This document shows positions 31,314-39,599 of a DNA stretch of 39,599 nt, piece after piece (position 1 is the stretch's first letter; every line of letters starts with the position of its first letter). The translations under genes and the position numbers were made by a program. Source of the DNA: Pseudomonas persica (GTDB taxonomy: Bacteria > Pseudomonadota > Gammaproteobacteria > Pseudomonadales > Pseudomonadaceae); assembly GCF_900291015.1 (NCBI RefSeq), contig NZ_OLKL01000024.1, forward strand, positions 1 through 39,599, written 5' to 3'. Under the pieces are notes generated by a model. The model did not search any database and was not told the DNA's origin. It saw nothing but the letters and a program-made list of their open reading frames with translations.

Positions 31314-33236
31314 ATGCCCGTTATTACTCTTCCCGATGGCAGTCAGCGTTCGTTCGATCATGCCGTATCCGTAGCCGAAGTTGCCGCATCCATCGGCGCC
31401 GGCCTGGCCAAGGCCACCGTGGCCGGCAAGGTCGACGGCAAGCTGGTCGATGCCTGCGACCTGATCAGCAACGACGCCACCCTGCAGATCATCACCCCTA
31501 AAGATGAAGAGGGACTGGAGATCATCCGTCACTCGTGCGCCCACCTGGTCGGCCACGCAGTGAAACAGTTGTACCCGACCGCCAGGATGGTGATCGGCCC
31601 GGTCATCGACGAAGGCTTCTACTACGACATCGCCTACGAGCGCCCCTTCACCCCTGAAGACATGGCCGCCATCGAAAAGCGCATGATGGAGCTGATCGAC
31701 AAAGACTACGACGTGGTCAAGAAGATGACCCCGCGTGCCGAAGTCATCGACGTGTTCAAGGCCCGTGGCGAAGACTACAAGCTGCGCCTGGTCGAAGACA
31801 TGCCGGACGAGCAGGCCATGGGCCTGTACTACCACGAAGAATACGTCGACATGTGCCGCGGCCCGCACGTGCCGAACACCCGCTTCCTCAAGGCATTCAA
31901 GCTGACCAAGCTGTCCGGCGCCTACTGGCGCGGTGATGCCAAGAACGAGCAGCTGCAACGCGTGTACGGCACCGCCTGGGCCGACAAGAAGCAGCTGGCG
32001 GCGTACATCCAGCGCATCGAAGAAGCGGAAAAGCGCGACCACCGCAAGATCGGCAAGCAGCTCGACCTGTTCCACCTGCAGGAAGAAGCGCCGGGCATGG
32101 TGTTCTGGCACGCCAACGGCTGGACCGTGTACCAGGTACTCGAGCAGTACATGCGTCAGGTCCAGCGCGTCAACGGCTACCAGGAAATCAAGACCCCGCA
32201 GGTTGTCGACCGTATCCTCTGGGAGCGTTCCGGCCACTGGTCCAACTACGCCGAGAACATGTTCACCACTTCGTCGGAAAGCCGTGACTACGCGGTAAAA
32301 CCGATGAACTGCCCGTGCCACGTGCAGGTGTTCAACCAGGGCCTGAAGAGCTACCGCGACCTGCCGCTGCGCCTGGCCGAGTTCGGTGCCTGCCACCGTA
32401 ACGAGCCGTCCGGCGCCCTGCACGGCATCATGCGCGTGCGTGGCTTCGTACAGGATGACGCGCACATCTTCTGCACCGAAGAACAGGTGAAGAAAGAAGC
32501 TGCCGACTTCATCAAGCTGACCCTGGACGTGTACAAGGACTTCGGCTTCACCGACATCGCCATGAAGCTGTCGACCCGCCCGGCCAAGCGCGTGGGTTCC
32601 GAAGAGCTGTGGGACCGTGCCGAAGGCGCACTGGCCGACGCCTTGAACGAATCGGGCCTGGAGTGGGAATACCAGCCGGGCGAGGGCGCCTTCTACGGCC
32701 CGAAGATCGAGTTCACCCTGCGCGACTGCCTCGGCCGTAACTGGCAGTGCGGTACCCTGCAGTACGACCCGAACCTGCCGGAACGCCTGGATGCCAGCTA
32801 TATCGCCGAAGATAACAGCCGGGTTCGCCCAGTGATGCTGCACCGCGCCATCCTCGGTTCGTTCGAGCGCTTCATCGGCATGCTGATCGAGCACTACGCT
32901 GGCGTGTTCCCGGCCTGGCTGGCACCCACCCAGGCGGTGATCATGAACATCACCGACAAACAGGCCGATTTCGCCCTCGAGGTGGAAAATACCCTGAACG
33001 GTAGCGGTTTCCGTGCCAAGTCGGACTTGAGAAATGAGAAGATCGGCTTTAAAATCCGCGAGCATACTTTGCTCAAGGTCCCGTACCTTTTGGTTATAGG
33101 GGATCGCGAAGTCGAAACACGAACCGTCGCTGTGCGTACTCGCGAAGGCGCAGACCTGGGCTCCATGCCCGTCGCCCAGTTCGCTGAGCTCCTGACACAA
33201 GCGGTTTCCCGGCGTGGTCGCCAAGAATCGGAGTAA
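31314..33236 (+). CDS. thrS: Threonyl-tRNA synthetase
   Basis: This cytoplasmic class II synthetase charges tRNA-Thr and edits mischarged serine. The 640-residue protein has an N-terminal TGS domain ([20 protein letters not shown], 1-62) and an editing domain with the zinc-like HSCAH motif (His73, His77). A catalytic core follows with [10 protein letters not shown] (zinc cysteine), [20 protein letters not shown] and [20 protein letters not shown], then a C-terminal anticodon-binding domain. GGAGAGGAGG lies 5 nt before the ATG. An upstream frame start at 31281 adds residues not found in the family. The stop overlaps an ATG just upstream of the infC start. Confidence 0.96.
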   Translation: MPVITLPDGSQRSFDHAVSVAEVAASIGAGLAKATVAGKVDGKLVDACDLISNDATLQIITPKDEEGLEIIRHSCAHLVGHAVKQLYPTARMVIGPVIDEGFYYDIAYERPFTPEDMAAIEKRMMELIDKDYDVVKKMTPRAEVIDVFKARGEDYKLRLVEDMPDEQAMGLYYHEEYVDMCRGPHVPNTRFLKAFKLTKLSGAYWRGDAKNEQLQRVYGTAWADKKQLAAYIQRIEEAEKRDHRKIGKQLDLFHLQEEAPGMVFWHANGWTVYQVLEQYMRQVQRVNGYQEIKTPQVVDRILWERSGHWSNYAENMFTTSSESRDYAVKPMNCPCHVQVFNQGLKSYRDLPLRLAEFGACHRNEPSGALHGIMRVRGFVQDDAHIFCTEEQVKKEAADFIKLTLDVYKDFGFTDIAMKLSTRPAKRVGSEELWDRAEGALADALNESGLEWEYQPGEGAFYGPKIEFTLRDCLGRNWQCGTLQYDPNLPERLDASYIAEDNSRVRPVMLHRAILGSFERFIGMLIEHYAGVFPAWLAPTQAVIMNITDKQADFALEVENTLNGSGFRAKSDLRNEKIGFKIREHTLLKVPYLLVIGDREVETRTVAVRTREGADLGSMPVAQFAELLTQAVSRRGRQESE

Positions 33237-33241
33237 TGACT

Positions 33242-33787
33242 ATTAAGCGTGAAATGAGAAACGATAAGCGTGCTGTACCGAAGGCCCCGATCAACGAGAA
33301 TATCTCGGCCCGCGAGGTTCGGTTAATTGGCGCTGATGGCGAGCAGGTTGGCATCGTCTCGATTGATGAAGCGCTTCGTATCGCTGAAGAAGCGAAGCTG
33401 GATCTGGTGGAGATCTCTGCAGACGCGGTACCGCCTGTCTGCAAGGTGATGGACTACGGCAAGCACCTCTTCGAGAAGAAGAAGCAGGCCAACGAAGCCA
33501 AGAAAAACCAGAAACAGATCCAGATTAAAGAAATCAAGTTTCGTCCAGGGACGGAAGAAGGGGATTACCAGGTAAAACTACGCAACCTGGTACGTTTCCT
33601 TACCGATGGGGACAAGGCCAAGATCTCTCTGAGATTCCGTGGCCGTGAGATGGCCCACCAGGAGCTGGGCATGGAGCTGTTGAAGCGGGTCGAAGCCGAC
33701 CTCGCCGAATACGGCGCCGTTGAGCAGCATCCGAAGATGGAAGGACGCCAGCTTATGATGGTCATCGCCCCCAAAAAGAAGAAGTAA
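33242..33787 (+). CDS. infC: Translation initiation factor IF-3, probably starting at ATT
   Basis: IF-3 binds the 30S subunit and checks the initiator tRNA and start codon. The protein is about 181 residues and includes [20 protein letters not shown], the lysine-rich linker [20 protein letters not shown] and [20 protein letters not shown], then [21 protein letters not shown] place the start at ATT (33242), which is 8 nt after GGAG and followed by AAG as in other proteobacterial infC genes. The in-frame ATG at 33236 overlaps the thrS stop and is only 2 nt from GGAG. Rare ATT initiation is how IF-3 limits its own synthesis. Confidence 0.93.
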   Translation: MKREMRNDKRAVPKAPINENISAREVRLIGADGEQVGIVSIDEALRIAEEAKLDLVEISADAVPPVCKVMDYGKHLFEKKKQANEAKKNQKQIQIKEIKFRPGTEEGDYQVKLRNLVRFLTDGDKAKISLRFRGREMAHQELGMELLKRVEADLAEYGAVEQHPKMEGRQLMMVIAPKKKK

Positions 33788-33848
33788 TCTCCCGGGCACG
33801 GCAGGCCTGATGATTATTGTGTAATTTTATCGAATGCGGAGTTCCAAC

Positions 33849-34043
33849 ATGCCAAAAATGAAAACCAAGAGCGGTGCTGCGAAGCGCTTCCTGAAGACCG
33901 CTTCCGGCTTCAAGCACAAGCACGCTTTCAAGAGCCACATCCTGACCAAAATGTCGACCAAGCGTAAGCGTCAACTGCGCGGTGCCAGCCTGCTGCACCC
34001 GTCTGACGTGGCAAAAGTCGAGCGCATGCTGCGCGTACGTTAA
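33849..34043 (+). CDS. rpmI: 50S ribosomal protein L35
   Basis: The 64-residue basic protein reads [20 protein letters not shown] through [20 protein letters not shown] to the end [16 protein letters not shown], a full-length L35. I chose the second ATG (33849), with GGAG upstream, over one five codons earlier that overlaps the ribosome site. It is the second gene of infC-rpmI-rplT, a unit in which L20 usually controls translation of the upstream genes. Confidence 0.96.
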   Translation: MPKMKTKSGAAKRFLKTASGFKHKHAFKSHILTKMSTKRKRQLRGASLLHPSDVAKVERMLRVR

Positions 34044-34070
34044 TTCTGGTTTAGATAGAGGAAGTTACTC

Positions 34071-34427
34071 ATGGCTCGTGTTAAGCGTGGCGTCATCGCT
34101 CGTAAGCGTCACAAGAAAATTCTGAAACTGGCTAAAGGCTACTACGGTGCACGCTCGCGCGTATTCCGCGTTGCCAAGCAGGCTGTCATCAAGGCTGGTC
34201 AATATGCCTACCGTGACCGTCGTCAGAAGAAGCGTCAGTTCCGCGCACTGTGGATCGCTCGTATCAACGCCGGTGCCCGCACCAACGGTCTGTCCTACAG
34301 CCGTCTGATTGCTGGCCTGAAAAAGGCTTCGATCGAAATCGACCGTAAGGTTCTGGCCGATCTGGCAGTGAACGAAAAAGCGGCGTTTGCTGCGATTGTC
34401 GAGAAAGCTAAAGCCGTTCTGGCTTAA
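34071..34427 (+). CDS. rplT: 50S ribosomal protein L20
   Basis: The 118-residue protein begins [20 protein letters not shown] and continues [40 protein letters not shown] and [20 protein letters not shown], a complete L20. It is an early assembly protein of the large subunit and in many bacteria the feedback repressor of this operon. GAGGAAG precedes the start. A hairpin with T run follows before pheS. Confidence 0.97.
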   Translation: MARVKRGVIARKRHKKILKLAKGYYGARSRVFRVAKQAVIKAGQYAYRDRRQKKRQFRALWIARINAGARTNGLSYSRLIAGLKKASIEIDRKVLADLAVNEKAAFAAIVEKAKAVLA

Positions 34428-34446
34428 GTACCCGCGACAATCACCC

Positions 34447-35553
<1,107 letters not shown>

Positions 35554-35587
35554 GCCCGATCGACGCACTTTCCAGGAGAAGAACAGC

Positions 35588-37969
35588 ATGAAATTCAGTG
35601 AACAGTGGCTGCGCGGTTGGGTAAACCCGCAAGTCTCCCGTGACGAACTGGTCGCCCGCCTGTCCATGGCCGGCCTTGAAGTCGACAGCGTTACCCCCGC
35701 TGCCGGCCAGTTCAGCGGCATCGTCGTGGGCGAAATCCTCGCCACCGAACAACACCCGGACGCCGACAAGCTGCGCGTATGCCAGGTAAGCAACGGCCAG
35801 GAAACCTTCCAGGTCGTGTGCGGCGCGCCTAACGCCCGCCCAGGCATCAAAATCCCGTTCGCCATGATCGGCGCCGAACTGCCTGGCGACTTCAAGATCA
35901 AGAAGGCCAAGCTGCGCGGCGTCGAGTCCTTCGGCATGCTGTGCTCGGCTGCCGAACTGCAGATCAGCGAAGAGAACGACGGCCTGCTGGAACTGGCGGC
36001 CGACGCCCCGGTTGGCGAAGACATTCGCCAGTACCTGAGCCTGGACGACGCCAGCATCGAAATCGGCCTGACCCCGAACCGCGGTGACTGCCTGTCCATT
36101 GCCGGCCTGGCCCGCGACGTCAGCGCCCTGTACGACACCCCGGTCACCCGCCCGGTAGTGCCAGCCGTAGCGGCAGCCCACGACGAAGTGCGCCCGGTCG
36201 AAGTCAGCGCCCCGGCCGCCTGCCCACGCTACCTGGGCCGTGTCATCCGCAACGTCGACCTGAGCAAGCCGACCCCGCTGTGGATGGTCGAGCGCCTGCG
36301 CCGCAGCGACGTGCGCAGCATCGACGCCGCCGTCGACATCACCAACTACGTGATGCTCGAACTCGGCCAGCCGATGCACGCCTTCGACCTGGCAGAAATC
36401 AACGGCGGCATCCGCGTACGCATGGCTGAAGAGGGCGAGAAACTCGTCCTGCTCGACGGCCAGGAAGTCGCCCTGCGCGCCGACACCCTGGTCATCGCCG
36501 ACCACACCCGCGCCTTGGCCATCGCCGGCGTCATGGGTGGCGAGCACAGCGGTGTGAACACCGAAAAAACCCGCGACCTGTTCCTCGAAAGCGCCTTCTT
36601 CGAGCCGATCTCCGTCGCCGGTAAAGCCCGTTCCTACGGCCTGCACACCGACGCCTCGCACCGCTACGAGCGCGGCGTCGATTCGCAACTGGCCCGCGAA
36701 GCCATGGAGCGCGCCACCCAGCTGCTGCTGGACATCGTCGGCGGCGAAGCCGGCCCGGTGGTCGAAGCCGTGAGCGAACAGCACCTGCCGCAAGTGGCCC
36801 CGGTCACCCTGCGCGCCGAACGCATCACCCAGATGCTCGGCATGGAAATGGACCCAGCCCAGGTCGAGCAACTGCTCAACGCCCTGGAGCTGACTACTAC
36901 CAAGACTGAAGAAGGGCAGTGGACCGTCAACGTCCCAAGCCACCGCTTCGACATCAGCCTGGAAGTGGACCTGATCGAAGAGCTGGCCCGCCTGTACGGC
37001 TACAACAACCTGCCGGTCCGCTACCCGCAAGCCCGCCTGGCCCCACAAGGCAAGCCGGAAACCCGCGGTGACCTGCCGACCTTGCGCCGCCTGCTGGTTG
37101 CCCGCGGCTACCAGGAAGCCATCACCTACAGCTTCATCGACCCGAAACTGTTCGAACTGTTCAGCCCGGGCGTAGAGCCGCTGCTGCTGGCCAACCCCAT
37201 CTCCAGCGACATGGCCGCCATGCGTGCCTCGCTGTGGCCGGGCCTGGTCAAGGCACTGCAGCACAACCTGAACCGCCAGCAAGACCGCGTGCGCCTGTTC
37301 GAAAGCGGCCTGCGCTTCGTCGGCCAGCTCGGCGACCTGCAGCAGCAGCCGATGATCGCCGGCGTCGTCACCGGCAGCCGCCTGCCAGAAGGCTGGGCCA
37401 ACGGCCGCGACGGCGTCGACTTCTTCGATGTGAAGGCCGACGTGGAGGCCCTGCTGGGGTACTCTGGCGCCCTGAGCGACTTCACCTTCAGCGCCGGCAA
37501 GCACCCAGCCCTGCACCCAGGCCAGACCGCCGCCATCGAGCGTGACGGCAAACTGGTCGGCTACCTCGGTGCCATCCACCCAGAGCTGGCCAAAGCCCTG
37601 GACCTGGACCGCCCGGTGTTCCTGTTCGAGCTGGTGCTGGGCGACGTGGTCGAAGGCCGCCTGCCGAAATTCAGCGAGCTGTCCAAGTTCCCGGAAACCC
37701 GTCGTGACCTGGCTTTGATCGCAGGACGTGATGTAGCTTCTAGCGCGGTGCTTGAAGTAATTCGTGACAATGCAGGCGAATGGCTTACAGACCTCAGGCT
37801 GTTTGACGTCTACCAAGGTAAAGGCATTGATCCTGATAGAAAAAGCCTTGCCGTCGGCTTGACCTGGCAGCATCCATCGCGCACTCTTAACGACGATGAG
37901 GTGAACACTACCCTGCAAAACATCCTCACCTCGCTTGAACAAAGGTTGAACACCACGTTAAGGAAATAA
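35588..37969 (+). CDS. pheT: Phenylalanyl-tRNA synthetase beta subunit
   Basis: The 793-residue protein shows the usual domain order. It has an N-terminal EMAP-type tRNA-binding domain ([20 protein letters not shown], about 45-64, and [20 protein letters not shown]) and a B3/4 editing region ([20 protein letters not shown]). A B5 domain follows, then the catalytic-like core ([20 protein letters not shown]) and a C-terminal anticodon-binding FDX-ACB domain ([20 protein letters not shown]). AGGAG lies before the start. The last 250 bp (about 37720-37969) use AT-ending and rare codons far more than the rest of the gene, near the expected position of an ihfA promoter. Confidence 0.97.
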
Positions 37970-37973
37970 CGGC

Positions 37974-38276
37974 ATGGGTGCTCTGACGAAAGCTGAGATG
38001 GCCGAAAGGCTGTACGAGGAGCTGGGGCTTAACAAGCGTGAGGCCAAGGAATTGGTCGAGCTGTTTTTTGAAGAAATTCGGCACGCACTTGAAGAGAACG
38101 AGCAGGTCAAGCTGTCCGGTTTCGGCAACTTCGACCTTCGCGACAAACGCCAGCGGCCGGGCCGCAACCCCAAGACTGGGGAAGAAATCCCGATCACCGC
38201 ACGGCGCGTCGTCACCTTTCGTCCAGGGCAGAAGTTGAAGGCCCGGGTTGAGGCCTATGCTGGAACCAAGCCATAA
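37974..38276 (+). CDS. ihfA: Integration host factor alpha subunit
   Basis: The 100-residue HU-family protein begins [20 protein letters not shown] and has [20 protein letters not shown] with the intercalating Pro in [20 protein letters not shown], typical of IhfA. With IhfB it bends DNA strongly at specific sites and assists transcription, replication and phage integration. It starts 4 bp after pheT and its end overlaps the MerR-like gene by 20 bp, the conserved order in gamma-proteobacteria. Confidence 0.97.
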
Positions 38277-38613
38277 CGACGAACTGCCCCCGATACCGGG
38301 CAAAAGGTACTTCACCATCGGTGAGGTGAGTGAGCTTTGTGCGGTGAAACCGCACGTGCTGCGGTATTGGGAGCAGGAGTTCGATCAGCTCAATCCCGTG
38401 AAGCGGCGGGGGAACCGGCGGTATTATCAGCGGCAGGATGTGCTGATGATTCGCCAGATTCGTGCGCTGCTTTATGACCAGGGGTTCACCATTGGCGGGG
38501 CTCGGTTGCGGCTCTCCAGTGATGAGGCCAAGGATGAGTCGAGCCAGTACAAGCAGCTGATTCGGCAGATGATTGTTGAATTGGAGGATGTGTTGGTGGT
38601 GTTGAAGAAGTGA
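38257..38613 (+). CDS. MerR-family regulator-like protein (118 aa)
   Basis: The protein has a MerR-type winged helix: [20 protein letters not shown], then [21 protein letters not shown] and [21 protein letters not shown] short C-terminal helix ([20 protein letters not shown]) follows where typical MerR proteins have an effector domain. It is the conserved small gene that follows ihfA in Pseudomonas and relatives, with no known ligand. The ATG at 38257 lies within the ihfA end, 20 bp before its stop, so the two are probably coupled. A TTG upstream is less likely. Confidence 0.92.
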
Positions 38614-38650
38614 GCTGTTTGCTGGTGAATGAATTTTTTTGAGAAAAAGC

Positions 38651-38679
38651 TTTCATTTATCAGGAGGTTAGGGTAGATT
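38651..38679 (+). promoter_or_regulatory. Candidate promoter of tRNA-Pro
   Basis: TTTCAT (38651-38656) and TAGATT (38674-38679) are 17 bp apart and about 34 bp ahead of the tRNA. The -35 match is modest. Confidence 0.45.
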
Positions 38680-38712
38680 CTTCATCGTTCTCAGAGGTAA
38701 TGAGAATGTAGT

Positions 38713-38789
38713 CGGGGCGTAGCGCAGCCCGGTAGCGCACTTGCATGGGGTGCAAGGGGTCGAGTGTTCGAATCACTCCGTCCCGACCA
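38713..38789 (+). tRNA. tRNA-Pro (anticodon GGG)
   Basis: The 77-nt cloverleaf has acceptor CGGGGCG / CGTCCCG, D arm GCGC/GCGC, anticodon stem CTTGC/GCAAG with loop ATGGGGT (anticodon GGG after T33), T arm GAGTG-TTCGAAT-CACTC and encoded CCA. It follows the ihfA/merR-like pair. In Pseudomonas this tRNA 3' end is a known integration point for genomic islands. Confidence 0.95.
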
Positions 38790-39599
38790 AATAACTCCAA
38801 AGAATCCAGTCACTTAGCGGTGACTGGATTTTTTTATGGCCGACATTTTTTCTCCGAGCGCGTTTTTTCACGGCGAACAGCGCGCCGAACAGCATCAACC
38901 CACCGAGCAAGACTACCTGCGCCGACCAGCTTGCCGACAGGCCCACGGCAATGAGCGCAGGTAGCCCGGCCAGGGCGATTGCCCAGATGAAGGCTGCTCG
39001 GCCATCGGGTAGATGACCACGCCTCTTGCCGGTGATATGGGGAGCAAACGATTGGACGATGCCGTAGCCGATTACCCAGGCGGCCAAGAAACCGCCGACC
39101 AGCCAGAAGTCCCAGCCAAACGCAGAGCTCAGGTACACCGGCAGTGCGACGACGAACCAGATATCCCGCGCACCGAACAAAAACAGCCGTGCGGCCGACA
39201 GGATGTTGATGGCCTGGCTCTTGGACAGCATGTCGCGGAACTTCGGTTTGGCCTTGGCTTTGCCCAAGTCCTTTTTCAGCAGGATCAAACTGCCGATCCA
39301 GATCAGGGCCAGCACCACCGCCATGGCCAGTACCGCCTGGGTGAACCCGAGCAGGGCGAGCAGGGCTCCCCCGAGGAAGAAGCCCACGCCTTTGAGCGCG
39401 TTTTTCGAGCCCGTCAGGATGGCCACCCATTTGTAGAGGGTGCCTTGCTGGCTGTCCGGCACCAGCAGCTTGATGGCGCTCTTGGCGCTCATCTTGTTCA
39501 AGTCCTTGGCGATACCGGACAGCGCCTGGGCAGCCATCACCCAGGGCACAGTCAGCCAGGCTGCCGGCACCGTAAGCATCAGCAAGGCCAGTACCTGCA
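38773..39599 (-). pseudogene. arsJ: Truncated arsJ-type organoarsenical efflux MFS gene (5' end beyond window)
   Basis: The open frame enters from the right edge and reads LLMLTVPAAWLTVPWVMAAQ, ALSGIAKDLNKMSAKSAIKL, TGSKNALKGVGFFLGG, FRDMLSKSQAINILSAARLF and GARDIWFVVALPVYLSS. This matches ArsJ, the MFS exporter of 1-arseno-3-phosphoglycerate. Homology runs to LLGGLMLFGALFAV (about 38869), the tenth membrane helix. From memory ArsJ continues NSSLHSYLIV and has two more helices, about 80 residues. Here the frame instead reads KKRARRKNVG.., runs through the tRNA terminator and stops inside the tRNA-Pro gene. The protein therefore lacks its C-terminus and is probably inactive. The partner gapdh gene would lie right of the window. 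Confidence 0.68.
38803..38835 (+). terminator. Terminator of tRNA-Pro
   Basis: An 11-bp stem AATCCAGTCAC / GTGACTGGATT with a six-base loop runs into seven T residues. Confidence 0.92.

Noticed and set aside
31260..33224. 654-codon minus-strand frame opposite thrS
   Set aside because: It mirrors the codon pattern of thrS. Similar long antisense frames lie opposite pheT (35495-37942) and rbsR-rbsK (25678-27783) and share the same low-complexity composition.
33236..33238. ATG at 33236 as the infC start
   Set aside because: It is only 2 nt from the ribosome site and overlaps the thrS stop. The in-frame ATT at 33242 has proper spacing and the expected next codon. It cannot be fully excluded.

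Overview
The window comes from a Pseudomonas chromosome, most likely the P. putida group. The evidence is the GC-rich coding, the many copies of the P. putida-type REP element (core GTGGGAGCGGGTTCACCCGC), and a familiar gene order: galU-gor-ahpC-ahpF-yceH-sstT, two tRNA-Val genes, endA, rbsBACRKD, a nucleoside hydrolase, a cold-shock gene, and thrS-infC-rpmI-rplT-pheS-pheT-ihfA-merR-like followed by tRNA-Pro. I identified everything by reading motifs and by memory of protein families. No database search was possible.

Layout. Positions 1-4100 hold a nitronate monooxygenase gene whose 3' end is tandemly duplicated together with a REP, three small genes of unknown role, and a tsdB-tsdA pair (diheme cytochromes c, thiosulfate dehydrogenase/tetrathionate reductase) preceded by an operator-like palindrome. 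Positions 4100-13700 carry galU (with a near-perfect Pho box upstream), glutathione reductase, ahpC and ahpF (peroxide defence, with a candidate OxyR site), yceH, sstT, an nhaR-type regulator, a small lipoprotein and a TerC-family membrane protein. Positions 13700-19030 hold a lipoprotein that looks like a C39-type peptidase which has lost its catalytic Cys and His, a PuuB-like amine oxidoreductase, two near-identical tRNA-Val(GAC) transcription units, a SPOR lipoprotein, a small HD hydrolase resembling alarmone hydrolases, and a DUF1654-endA pair behind a LexA box.

Positions 19100-21950 look accessory. A LysR regulator diverges from an SDR oxidoreductase and a double-cupin gene, and just beyond them lies a short C-terminal remnant that reads like the end of a periplasmic glutaminase-asparaginase gene. 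Positions 22120-29250 form a ribose salvage block: a promoter and palindromic RbsR operator, rbsB-A-C-R-K-D, and a secreted nucleoside hydrolase that could release ribose in the periplasm for the transporter. Positions 29200-30980 hold small genes (an I78-type inhibitor lipoprotein, CspA-type protein, small secreted protein).

Positions 31130-38790 are the conserved translation block ending in ihfA, a MerR-like gene and tRNA-Pro(GGG). Beyond the tRNA, reading back toward it, is an arsJ-type organoarsenical efflux gene that loses its C-terminal homology about 80 bp from the tRNA. This suggests a decayed genomic island at a tRNA-Pro integration site. REP pairs sit almost only between transcription units, and I found none between about 14950 and 28100.
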